From the NCBI RefSeq assembly GCF_000004075.3, contig NC_026658.2, positions 26,338,075 to 26,402,074 on the forward strand: a DNA stretch of 64,000 bases. The letters run 5' to 3'. Shown piece by piece: positions 24,701-35,959 of the stretch (the stretch's first letter is position 1; each line of letters begins with the position of its first letter). The position numbers were made by a program, and so were the translations under genes. The notes beneath the pieces are model-generated. The model was not told the DNA's origin. It worked only from the letters and a program-made list of their open reading frames with translations, and made no database searches. The stretch is from Cucumis sativus. Taxonomy: Eukaryota > Streptophyta > Magnoliopsida > Cucurbitales > Cucurbitaceae.

Positions 24701-26598
24701 ATGCATGTGGTATCTGCCCTACAGTTATTTTTTTACAAGATCACTGTTTTGATATACTTTCTAAACGATGCTAACAGGTGGAAAATGGTTTTCGAGGAAA
24801 TAGTTTCCCTGTTATCATAGCCGATGCTACCATCTGTAGGGAATTAAGGCATCTTGAGTCCGATTTTGATGAGTTTAAAGTACCTGATAGCAGTTTAGAA
24901 AGTCATTCATCTGTTTCTTCGCAACCAAGGCTAAGGGATGAAATTTTGCAGTTCTTGAATGAACTTGGATGGCTGTTCCAAAGGGAAAGGTTCTCTTATG
25001 AGCTAGATAATCCAGATTTTTTAATAAGGCGGTTCAGATTCTTACTCACGTTCTCAGCAGAGAGGGACTTCTGTGCGTTGGTGAAAACGCTTCTTGACAT
25101 TTTGGCCAAAAAATGCTTGATCACAGATGGACTGTCAATGAAATCATTGGAGATGATATCTGAGCTTCAGCTCTTAAACCGGTCAGTGAAAAGGAGGTGC
25201 AGGCAGATGGTTGACTTACTTGTTCATTATCATGTATCTGGCGTTGGTGATTCAGAGAAAAAATACCTCTTTCCACCAAATTTTATTGGTCCTGGTGGTA
25301 TTACTCCTCTGCATTTGGCAGCGTCAATGGCAGATGCAGAAAATTTGGTTGATGCTCTAACAAATGACCCGCTAGAGGTAACATCTAGTTTCTCCTTGTT
25401 CTTGTTTTCTCTCGTTATACCTGGTAAAAATACGTGTCCTGATTTCATTTTGGGGACTAAATGCTCATATTGCGTTGCTGTAGACTGACATTGTTCCAAA
25501 ATAATCTTGGAGATGAAGGATTATATGGTTCAAAACTTCATAATTTGATCTTAGGTGTACTTCCCATCAAGGATCCAGAGTGAGGCTTGGGGATTTTTCC
25601 CCTGTGTTTTTTCCTATAAAGATGTTACTAAATCAACAATTAAGCAATACAAAAATGTATATAAATCGACACAAAGATATACGTGGTTCACTGATAGTGT
25701 GTTTGCTATCTCCACGAGACATTGGGAGAACAACTTTATTAAAGAGAATTTTTTAGAATACAATACATCTTCATTTGGTTAGAAAGTTTATATACTGCAC
25801 TTCTTTAAATCTTGGGGTCAAAAACATAAATAAGTACATGTACTCAATTACGAAAACTGAAGAGCTTTCAGGGGCATTGACCCGAACCCCCATCAAATAC
25901 CAAATTAAGCGAGACCCCGTACTAGGTTGTTCATAGCGCCAAATACCGAATTCAAAGCATTCCAATGAAAGAAATGGAGATATTTTAAAAAAAATCTCAT
26001 TTCTTGAACAAATATCGTACTTATTAGCTTTTAACAACTTTCATTATCTATCATTATAATTGTTTGTTTACCTTTCCTTTTTCCTTGAAGTCTCAGAAGG
26101 TTATTGGACTGAGTCGGACAGGAAAAGTGAATTTCTATGTTGTTTTGAACGTTTTGTTAACTTGTTCTTTTGAAATTGTAGATTGGTTTGGAATGCTGGA
26201 GTTCCCAACTTGATGAAAGTGGAAGGTCGCCACAGGCTTATGCTTTAATGAGGGGTAATCATAATTGTAATGAGCTGGTGAAGCGAAAACTTGCTGACAG
26301 AAAGAATGGTCAAGTTTCAGTTAGAATTGGGAATGAGATAGAACAGCTAGAGGTGTCAAGTGGTGAGCGGGGGAGGGTGAAAGGTAGGTCCTGCTCCAGA
26401 TGTGCTGTTGTTGCAGCAAGGTGCAACAGGAGGGTTCCTGGGAGTGGGACACACAGGTTACTTCATCGGCCCTACATTCATTCAATGCTTGCTATAGCTG
26501 CTGTTTGCGTTTGTGTGTGCCTATTTTTGCGAGGTTCCCCGGACATTGGTTTAGTTGCACCCTTCAAATGGGAGAACTTAGGCTATGGGACAATTTAG
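21708..26598 (+). CDS. SPL14: SQUAMOSA promoter-binding-like protein 14/16 (SBP-box transcription factor with ankyrin region)
   Basis: Nuclear transcription factor that binds GTAC-core sites. Ten exons: 21708-22174, 22284-22477, 22573-23396, 23504-23578, 23664-23771, 23858-23975, 24262-24397, 24525-24681, 24778-25377 and 26182-26598, giving 1031 residues (Arabidopsis SPL14 is about 1035). The N-terminus [18 protein letters not shown] matches the SPL14 type. The SBP domain starts at C110 (PMCQVDNC) and has the Cys/His ligands of both zinc sites: [25 protein letters not shown]. The nuclear localisation part reads [11 protein letters not shown], with Trp179 where the family usually has Arg. The middle contains GGERSS and [20 protein letters not shown]. 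The C-terminal half has a [18 protein letters not shown] block, an ankyrin-like segment ([12 protein letters not shown]) and a hydrophobic segment near the end ([15 protein letters not shown]). There is no miR156 site that I can see, as expected for this large-SPL clade. Arabidopsis SPL14 affects phase transition and fumonisin B1 response. Confidence 0.95.
25555..25990. mobile_element. LTR-retrotransposon fragment in SPL14 intron 9
   Basis: The intron 25378-26181 contains 'acacaaagatatacgtggttcactg...tccacgagacattggg'. This resembles the conserved LTR phrase 'acacaaagatttacgtggttc...ctacgtccacggg' found in many plant retroelements. No matching second LTR, polypurine tract or coding sequence was seen, so it is a fragment with uncertain edges. 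Confidence 0.4.
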
Positions 26599-28092
26599 TT
26601 TGAATGGACTTGGAGATGGAGTGAGGTGCTGAATAGAAAACATGGGGAATCAAACCGGAAGGCCAAAAGGGCATGAGTGGGTAAGATGAGGTGATCTCTT
26701 GCCGTGAAAAATGAAGATGAGAAGGCTAGGGATGAAATATAAGGTTGTTGAGGTTTAGCTAATGAAGATTGAAAAAGATGTCAACTAATGGTCGCTCTGA
26801 CATTATGAAGTTGTGAAGTTGAGACAGAGATGGATTAGTTGGAAGGGGATTGTATTGAATTGTTTTGCAGCTGTGGACAAGACTTAAGGTTTGGGGTTAT
26901 GAAATGTAGCGTAGCCTGCCTGTAACAGGGTGCCTCCAGACGAGCAGGTCGACAAGGATGAAGGATATTGAAGAAGAAAGAATGGAACAGAAGGTTTGAT
27001 TTTACTTGGTGAAGCAGCTTCGTTTTGCCTTTCCCTGACCCCACCCACCCCGTCTTCCTTAACCACCACGCACGTCCCCCCCCCCCCCCCCCCCCATCTT
27101 TGATCTTTTAATTTTTATTTAATTGTTATTTCTTAGTAGCATGCCATACAGTAAGCAGTAAGTAATGAATATAATCTATATATAAATATTACAGTTGTCT
27201 CAAACAACAGAATGTAAAGTTGATCCGATCACATTTATACTTCTACAAGACTTTTTTGTCAAGAATAGAGGCCCAGTGCATGAACTTTTCTGTGTACCCA
27301 ACGCTTTCCATTCCTTTCCTACAAATACTTCAACACATTTTGTTATTATCATTCTTTAATTTCTTTTTAATTTACATCTTGTAACTGTGTTCATCCATAT
27401 TCTTTTCTTGTGGTAACCTTCCTGTGCTTTAAGAAGTTGGAGTATAACTTTTCGGAGGTAAAAGTGAATAAACACCTAATTGTTGAGAAAGACGGAGATA
27501 TGGTCAATTCTTAGTTTGTTGCTCGTGGAGAAACTATTATAAACAATTGTCTTGGCTCATGTAATTTCAATAATTTTGTGATTTTGTTAGTTCTTTACTA
27601 ATTCATTCCTTCAGCATTTTTATTATTTTGTTTTTAATCATTATTCAACTTGGTATTTTTATAATTGTGATTGAGCTGGCAGAGGTTGGTCAGTATCAAA
27701 GAAATAATGCTGGTTAGTGAATGTGCAATAAATAATACAGGATAGCCAGTATCTAAATCGGTTTTATTTAATTATTATGCTTAGATGAATGCATAAATAT
27801 GAAGCGATAGTTAAGAATATGGTTTAACACAAAACATTTATAGTGCCGCGTAAAGAAGGAAATAAATATAAATTTATTGGCAAAAACTCAAGTGGATGGA
27901 CTTCCAAAGGTCCCGTGCCCCACTTCACCCAAAGTCAAGTGAACTAATCTTTACCGTGGACGGAGACTTGGAGATCAGTTGTATAATTTTTGACCAAAGA
28001 AAAAAAAAAACTTTGATTGCGTCCACGCTTTCTTTGTTTGAATTGCTGCTGATCCATCTCCATTTGCAACCTACCCCATAGTCAACTCACTC
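26599..28092. other. SPL14 3' region and intergenic DNA before the WAK-like gene
   Basis: The first several hundred bases are probably SPL14 3' untranslated region. A run of 20 C sits at 27076-27095 next to other C-rich clusters (cccacccaccccg). The rest is AT-rich with no gene seen. A TATA-like 'taatatatgtatata' at about 28097-28111 precedes the WAK-like start by roughly 60 bases. Confidence 0.5.
27076..27095. repeat. Homopolymer run of 20 C
   Basis: An uninterrupted C run on the + strand with C-rich flanks, about 480 bases after the SPL14 stop. Confidence 0.9.
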
Positions 28093-28165
28093 TCTCTAAT
28101 ATATGTATATATTTTTTTTAATCAGTGTATTCATTCCATCATCTCTTCGCTCCGCACAGTCCAAA

Positions 28166-30421
28166 ATGCTGCATCTTCTTCTGCCATTCATTGTTTTAGT
28201 ATCTTCTTGTGCAGCCGCCGTTGACACCAAGCCTGGATGTCCTTCCAACTGTGGAAATGTAACCGTTCCCTATCCTTTCGGCATTGGCTTTGGTTGTTAC
28301 ATGGCTACCGGGTTTGACATAACTTGCAATTCTACCTATGACCCTCCATTACCATTCCTAGGCACCTCTAACCTTCAAGTTGAGGAAATTTCTGAAGCTA
28401 ACCTACGCATACGCAACTTTGTTTCTTTCAATTGCTACACGCAAACTGGGGCTCTCACCAAGTCATCCGCGTCCTCGATCAACTTGGGCCACCTCCCTAT
28501 GTTCTTCTCCACCGCCAACAAGTTCACTGTCATCGGTTGTGACACCATGGCCTTGATCACTGGCTCTGAGGGGCTTTTCTACACCAGTGGATGCGTCTCC
28601 CTCTGCTCCAGCAAGGAAACCGTGATCAATGGCTCCTGTTCTGGCATCGGGTGCTGTCAGACAGACGTCCCCAGAGGCCTGAAGCGCTTTCAGAGCATGA
28701 TTGGGAACCTTAACAACCATACCAAAACCTGGCAGTACAATCCTTGCAGCTACGCCTTCCTGGTTGACCGAGACCGCTACACCTTCCAGGTTTCTGATCT
28801 TGCGGATCCCAACGTTATATCCACCATTAAAAGCTTGCCAGTGGTTCTGGATTGGGTGGTGGGTAACAGGACGTGTGAAGAGGCTCGGAAAGAATTGTCA
28901 ACTTACGTTTGTCAGGCCAATTCTGAATGCTACGATTCAGAGAGCGAAAGCGGTTATCAATGTCGATGCAGCCGAGGTTTCAGTGGAAACCCATATCTGA
29001 GTTCTGGATGCCAAGACATTGACGAGTGTGCAGGTCCCAACAACCCTTGCGAGGGCATCTGCGTGAATACCCCTGGCAGCTATTATTGCTCATGTCCCCA
29101 CGGTTCTTACGGTGATGGTAAGAAGGAGGGCAAGGGTTGTATTAACAAAACCAAGCAATTTCCACTTATTCAACTCACTGTTGGTTAGTTTCTTTTCCAC
29201 CCACATTACATTACATAGTAAGTTCAAGTTGTAACATACACACACCACATCTCATGATTCTAATGCTCATCCTCGTCCGCCTCAGGTCTTGCCTCCACTC
29301 TTCTCTTTCTTGTCGTCACAGCCACTTGGCTTTACTTCACCATCAAAAAGAGGAATCTCATTAAACTCCGAGAGAAATTCTTCCACCAAAACGGGGGCTT
29401 CTTGTTGCGCCAGCAGTCATCCCAACACGAAGCTGCCGTCGACTCCACAAAAATCTTCACAGCAGAGGAGCTGGAGAAAGCGACCGACAATTATGCAGAG
29501 ACTCGTATTCTGGGCAGAGGTGGAAACGGAACTGTATACAAAGGAATTCTGCCCGACGGCAAAACAGTGGCCATTAAGAAATCCAAGATAGCGGATAAAA
29601 GCCAAATTGAACAATTCATCAATGAAGTCATAATTCTGACCCAAATCAAACACCGAAATGTGGTGAAGCTGATGGGATGCTGCCTAGAGACGGAGGTTCC
29701 TCTGCTGGTGTATGAATTCGTGTCAAATGGGACTCTACATAGCCATATTCATGACGAGAACAGGTTTAATAATAATTCTCTGTCTTGGGAAGACCGGATG
29801 AGAATAGCAACAGAAACGGCAGGAGCTCTTGCGTACCTGCACTCGGCCGCGTCCGTGCCCATCATTCACAGAGACGTGAAGTCGGCGAACATACTGTTGG
29901 ACAGGAAATGCACTGCAAAAGTGGCCGATTTTGGAGCATCGAAGTTTATCCCGATGGATCAGTCGCAGATCACGACGCTGGTTCAGGGGACGTTTGGTTA
30001 CTTAGACCCGGAATATTTTCAAACGAGTCAGTTGACGGAGAAGAGCGATGTGTACAGCTTTGGGGTGGTACTGGTAGAGCTGTTGACGGGGGAGCTACCG
30101 GTATCGTTCGAGAGATCGGAAACGGAGAGAAATCTGTCGTCGTATTTTGTAGCGTCTTTGCGAGAAAAGAGGTTGTTTAGGATACTTGATGGGAGAGTGC
30201 TGAGGGAGGGAAAGAGAGAGCAAGTGATAGCAGCAGCGGAGCTAGCAAGGAGATGCTTGAAGCTAAAGGGTGAAGATAGGCCGAGGATGAGAGAGGTTGT
30301 TTCTGAGTTGGAAAGGTTAACAATGAAAAGTGAGGGTGTGAATGTAAGCGATACACAACCTTTGTTGGAAGTGGAACAATATTCGGATTTGTACCCCATT
30401 CACACTTCTTCCACTTTTTAA
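28166..30421 (+). CDS. Wall-associated receptor kinase-like protein (WAK/WAKL)
   Basis: Plasma-membrane receptor kinase; WAKs bind pectin in the wall and signal inside. Two exons, 28166-29183 and 29286-30421 (phase 1), give 717 residues, the usual WAK size. The start at 28166 gives a clean signal peptide ([15 protein letters not shown]); an in-frame ATG at 28103 would add a poor 21-residue extension. GUB_WAK_bind domain: [17 protein letters not shown], then Cys-rich sequence. EGF-type repeats: [11 protein letters not shown] and a calcium-binding [14 protein letters not shown]. Transmembrane helix about 341-359. Kinase: glycine loop [11 protein letters not shown] from residue 416, VAIKK Lys437, HRDVKSAN with Asp536, DFG Asp554, GYLDPEY activation segment. 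All catalytic residues are present and the RD class is intact. Exon 1 joins the GUB_WAK and EGF regions, which in many WAKs are split by an intron. Which WAK subgroup it belongs to cannot be decided by eye. Confidence 0.93.
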
Positions 30422-31624
30422 CCCCTATGCATTTGATCACTCCCACTACTCGACTTCTTCCCATTCCGATCCCATTTCCAATAAGACGTCGGATACCGCT
30501 TCTTACACTCCACCAAAGATCCACCCTCTCCAGATGACCATCACCCACCCTCATTGCAATGCCGACGCCTATTATATTCCCTTTTCGCGCATACGCTGAG
30601 AAACATAACCAAATATAGTTTATTACTGTATATATGTCCAAATTTTGTTAAATTTCATCCGATCCTGCTCTAACTTTTCTTTTTCTCTTTCAACATCTTC
30701 CTTCACCTCTACGTTTTTCTCTCTATAACATCTTCCTTTGGAATTATTTTTTCCATCTCAAGTACAGTTCAAAATATCCCATCAAAAATTTGCCGAGTCG
30801 CAAAGCATTTTAGTATTTTGTGTGTAAAAGATAGAAAAAGAGACGTGGAGCTTAGTGGGTTAGAGGCACACGCACACCTAATCATTATTTGCTAAAAGAA
30901 AAATAAGTGCACAACAATTTATTTGAAAGATTATCACGTGTCAAATTTTAATTAAACAATTGCTAAAAGTTGTCGATTCCATACCTGCTCCTAAATTATT
31001 AGAAAATCACTTTAAAATTCAATTTTTTTAGAAAGATATTAAAATTGCTTTAATTAACAAATTACTTATTATTAGATCAATTTATTTAAGTTTAATTACT
31101 AGCAGGTGTCAAGTGTCAGTTATAAAAGATGGTGTGTAGAAAAATGGGAGGTATATGAACTTAAGTATTGCTCAGAAACTTGGGTGTAGTCTTGGATGCA
31201 TGAGTAGTTAAAAAGTGCCAAAACTATATTTATACTCAAATGTTGTTAATTAATTTTAGGATCTATCAAAGAAAACTATAATTTACATATTGATTACAGA
31301 ACACCACTATACTTGGAATACTCTTCAGTCATACATATGGAAATTAATTACAATGAAGAGAACATAACACCACCAACAATTAATACAACACTTTCTTGGT
31401 AGTTTGTAGAGAGCACCCTTTTTCTTTTGTGGTTCATGTCATTCATACAAAAAATAATAATAATAATTAATAAATAATAGTAAAAATAGGGAAGGAATTG
31501 ATCAAAGAGGATGGAGTACGTGAATAATTAAGGTAGAAGAGAGAATAAGTGTATGCATGTATGTATATCATATTGTATGCGCATGGTAATTAATTTGGAT
31601 ATGGATCTGAGGGAGGTAATTAAA
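30422..31624. other. Convergent intergenic gap between the WAK-like and DC1 genes
   Basis: AT-rich DNA containing the 3' ends of two convergent genes. No gene, terminal repeat or microsatellite longer than a few units was seen except a short (AAT)n near 31450-31475. Confidence 0.5.
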
Positions 31625-32650
31625 TTAACGATGATGAAGGGGTGGGGGGGCGGCCTTGCCATTGATGTTCTGGACGAAAGCTTCGCCAACCCCTTCTCCG
31701 AGGCCCTCTATGATGCCTCCCAAGAACTCAACCACCACCTGGGAAGCCAGTCTTGCGGCGGTTCCCAGCACGCTAGGCTTTTCTGCTCCCTTGTGCCCGT
31801 TGTCACGGAGGCCGTTTTTCACGCTCTTTGCACACACTGCATGCACCTGATACTCGCAAACCGTGCAACGGTACACCCTCCCGGACCTCCTCTTGTTGCA
31901 TTCCCCACAGCTGACCTGATGATGATCAACTAATTGTACTGTTGATGAAGATGATGATGATGATGATGATGTTGTTGTAGCTCCCACCATCTTCAGCGGG
32001 TGTGGGTGCATCGACGGCATCTTCATTTCCCAGGATAGCATCGCGCAGCAGGGATGCATCTGGAAGCTGCACACCCCGCATCGGAACGAAAATCCTTTTA
32101 TTGGTTTCGCGCAAATCTCGCACTTGGACTGCATGATGCCACCTTTCACTAATAATTTAAAATTAGATCAAATAATTAAATTAAGGAAATGAAAAGTAAT
32201 AAAGTAATATTCACATACTGATCATCGATATCTAGTAATCAAATTATCTATATGATCTTAATATAATTAATTACCTGGCTTGGAGTAAAAAAGAAGCTGA
32301 TGGTAGGAATGGAAGGGGTGGGCCTTGAGGGCGGGAGGAGAGAAGGCGCAGAAGTCGTGGAGCTGGAAATCACATTGTTGGCAACTGAATCTGTTGCCGG
32401 CGCCGTACTCTTTGCACCCACTGCACGTAAACAGGTCAGGAAGGCACATCCTGGACAGCCGGTGTCGAGGATGGCTAAAATGGACCATCTCTTCCCCATA
32501 CATCAGCTGAGGGGACACCGGCAATAATTCCACCCGCCCCTCCGCCTTTTCTCCTCCTCCGGATTCTACGCCCATCGACCTGCTTTGGTTCTTCTGCACC
32601 ATAAAGGTTTTGCTCTTTCTAAAATAATTACCTTTGCTACTCATCACCAT
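31625..32650 (-). CDS. Cysteine/histidine-rich C1 (DC1) domain protein
   Basis: Two exons on the - strand, 32275-32650 and 31625-32148, with phase 1 joined across a short intron, give 299 residues. Three DC1-type zinc-binding modules are visible: GNRFSCQQCDFQLHDFCAF, GFSFRCGVCSFQMHPCCAM and GRVYRCTVCEYQVHAVCAKS, each with the CxxCxxxxHxxC pattern. Plant DC1 proteins are poorly characterised; some act in stress or defence, so no specific role is claimed. Between modules two and three lies a run of nine serines encoded by a GAT/ATC trinucleotide repeat. The C-terminus is an amphipathic or hydrophobic segment (VVVEFLGGIIEGLGEGVGEA). The first ATG (32650) is chosen, but in-frame Met codons downstream, including one before GVESGGG, are possible. 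An alternative acceptor three codons further in is also possible. Possible Arabidopsis counterpart: At1g20990. Confidence 0.85.
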
Positions 32651-32745
32651 TTTGGCCTAGCTCTCTCTTATTTCTTTATTTGGAATCAAATCCTTCTTAC
32701 TATTGGATGGAATCACTATAAAACTCCCAACCACACCCTGATATG

Positions 32746-32755
32746 GTATTTATGC
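32746..32755 (-). promoter_or_regulatory. TATA-like element of the DC1 gene
   Basis: GCATAAATAC on the - strand, about 96-105 bases upstream of the chosen start, a usual distance once a short leader is allowed. Confidence 0.35.
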
Positions 32756-32957
32756 ACATTGGGTGGACACTATTCAGTTCATACATCGAGCAATATGCCA
32801 GATGATGCTACCCCACACACACTCATATGCTGCATGCCACCAAGGAAGGCACCCTTGACTAATTTGCATACGGAAAAGACTTAATGAAATATAAAATTAT
32901 TTTCAAAGATTTTTTGGAATAATTAAAGAACCTGGCTCTTTTTTAGTTATATATATA

Positions 32958-32988
<31 letters not shown>

Positions 32989-33269
32989 GTATAAGTAAAG
33001 GTAGAAAAAACAATACATATGCATGCATGGTCGCAGAAAGAATAATAATACATAGACCCTAATTAAGGAAATTAAAATTTCGATGTAAATTACATTTGAA
33101 TTCAGTTATTGCAAGAAAGTGCGTAAAATTAATTAGCGAGAGATAATGTGGTGCAAATCATTGTGATATTAATTTGATTAATAGGAATAAGGGGGAATTG
33201 AATTGCATTTTCACGTTTGGAAATAATATGTATCAAACACTTCTAAATATTTCTTAAATACGAATTTGA

Positions 33270-34350
33270 TATTTACCCTACATTTTTATGCTAACCATGG
33301 TGGTACTAAAAATGTGTTATCTACCTCTGTTTGTTCCTATATTTTATGTATTTATTTGATTATTTTATAGGTTTTGAGCATCATAAAGGTAGAATCAAGC
33401 CTTAGGAAGAAAATGGAGACCAATTCGGAGTCCTAACGAAGTTTTTTTAGTGATAGACACAACTTCGGTTTTTAGGTCATATCTTTTGATTCGAGTGGTT
33501 GTTTTAGATATATGTTTAATTGTTTTCTTCGTCTTTTCGTCCTCTATCCATCTATAGCATTAGTTTTTAAGTTTTCTTTCATCTATTATTTGTAATCAAG
33601 CCAAAGCAATGTAGGTCTCTATCTTTTCCACCATATGATTCATTATTATGTGGAAAGTTTAAGATATCTTTGATATTCGATCTCTCTCTAACTAGTTTTG
33701 AGAAATTTTGGAGGAATCCATTGTGTTTTCGAAGTACTTTGATAGTATGATTGGTATTTTATTGTTCATCGATTCTACTAATTTTGCTTTATTGATTCTT
33801 ATGAATTACACTTTCATGTTATTGATTGACAACTAAAGCTTAATTGTGCAATTTCATGCTTTAGATTATTAACATATAATTATGTTAATTTCAAAGAAGC
33901 AATAGAATAGATACGCTTGATTTGTGGTCGACAACAAATAGTATTCTTTGATTGACTCAGGAAAAAAAAATTAAACTTGTAATTAGATTTTTCCTATTAG
34001 AAATTTATCCTAAACGTAGTCGATCCTCCCGTTAGTTTAACTTGATTAGGATGCTTCTCATCTAATTTGGCTAATTTAATATTTAGGACCATTGGTTAGC
34101 TTGCTCATCTAATCAATTCGACTCCGCATAGGTAAGAAGCTAAAAATCGTATATTGATAATTCAATTATCAAAATTGCATTGGACGATTTCATTGCTCTA
34201 AGCTAAAACGTTTTGTTTGATTGCACATCTATCTTTATTTTTCTTGCACTTTATTAATTTATCACTTTTAAACTAAATAATTAATGTCGAGAAACTAATT
34301 TTCATGCTTTTCGGTTAGATCAACTCAGTCTTGCCACTTGTATTATTACT
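33270..34350. mobile_element. Possible LTR-retrotransposon non-coding remnant
   Basis: The text runs '...tataggttttgagcatcataaagg', later 'aattgtgcaatttcatgctttagatta', 'gtttaacttgattaggatgc' and 'gcttgctcatctaatcaattcgac'. It resembles the long non-coding stretch (5' leader or pre-3'-LTR) of plant Gypsy elements. No gag or pol coding and no paired LTR are visible, so this is only a resemblance. Confidence 0.25.
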
Positions 34351-35587
34351 TAGTAGTATAGATCTCATTTAATTAGCCATTATTTACTGATAATAGTAAA
34401 AGGATTACATCACCTAACATATCTAACACACAATTCGATGTAGATCTTCTAAAAACGATAAGCAACTCATGTAATATTTATCAATTAAAATCTAAACAAC
34501 CTATTTAAAATAATATTTGTTCCCTTCTCAAAACTAAAATGACAAAAAATAAATAAATAACCAAATCTTATAATTAATCATTTTATCGTCATCATCACAT
34601 TTTGAGTTCGTGTAAGTCTTGTAAAATGTAACCCTCTTAAATGTATTGAACAATTTAACAAATAAGTTCTTCACTTATCTTCATGTTCTTTCTCCGATCT
34701 TCTTCTTCTCTGATTAATTTATGTATATTATATAATATTGCATTCTTTTCACCGTTGTGCTTTCATAATTTACATCAATCATATATTTTTGAAAGAAAAA
34801 AAAATACATTTTCAAACATATAAGTATCTTAGTATTTTAGAAATTGACCCTATCGTAATTGTAACTCTTATCCGTATATGAGTATGCGCTTTCAAAAGCT
34901 ATCATCAATTTGGTGATCTTGATAATAAAGTGGCAAAGTAAAGAGAAAAATAAATAATAATAAAAACGATATTTTAAGAGTAATACTTAGGTGCATCTCA
35001 AATATCATGTGTATGCATTATACCAAAATTGACAATAAATTATTATTATTATTATGATTGATTGGAGAATTTAATTGAGTGGGATGTAGGGGTTATAGGA
35101 AAATAGAAGAAAGTATTATTGTAATAATAAGGTGGTGTTGGTAAATGGCACCATATATACATCATAGATTAATTGGATGATAGAATATAACAAAAATAAG
35201 AGCGTGGTGGCCCAGTGAGGATTCTGCAGAGAAGTTTCTTAATTATGTGATATATCTTTTAAGATCTTGGGTTGGGGGATGCCTTACTACTGAGTTATAG
35301 GAATATTAGGCACATATTGGGTACACAAAAGTCAAGGGCTTTGTGTTTCAAAGCTTTTATTTAGAGTAAAATTGCGAGGAAAGGGGGCAGAAGCATGTGG
35401 CATCATATTTTGCTTCCAACTTACACCCACCTCCCCCCTCCATTGCTATCCGTAACTCTCTCTCCAAACTCCATTTCAATATAACTATCATTTTCCCTTT
35501 CTTAATTAACTCCCCAATAAATATATTCGGTTCCCATGATCTTCCTTTTTTTAAACATCAATTTTCCAGCTTTTTCCTTCCATTTTT

Positions 35588-35619
<32 letters not shown>

Positions 35620-35906
35620 TTTTATCTTGAAATCATTTCTCCAGATTCCCGGAAGATGGAGATATCCACTACCTGCCAGTTACCACCCCCCTCTTTTTCT
35701 ACTAACAATAATTGGATTACAAAAATTTAATTACTATTATCTTTTTCTTGTTCAAATAATAAATAATAAACACCCCGTCCCGTAACAGGTATAACACAGT
35801 TTGTTTGTTATCAATGAACAATTACAAGTTTGTGCTACACGTGTGCATTTTTGAAACACTAACGGAACGGAATTCCAGTCCTAAAAAATCAGAAAGAGAG
35901 TGAGTT

Positions 35907-35959
35907 TTTATTATTATTATTATTATTATTGTTTGTGTGTGTGTGTGTGTGTGTGTGTT
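35907..35959. repeat. Compound microsatellite (TTA)n(TG)n
   Basis: About seven TTA units are followed directly by about a dozen TG units. Confidence 0.9.
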
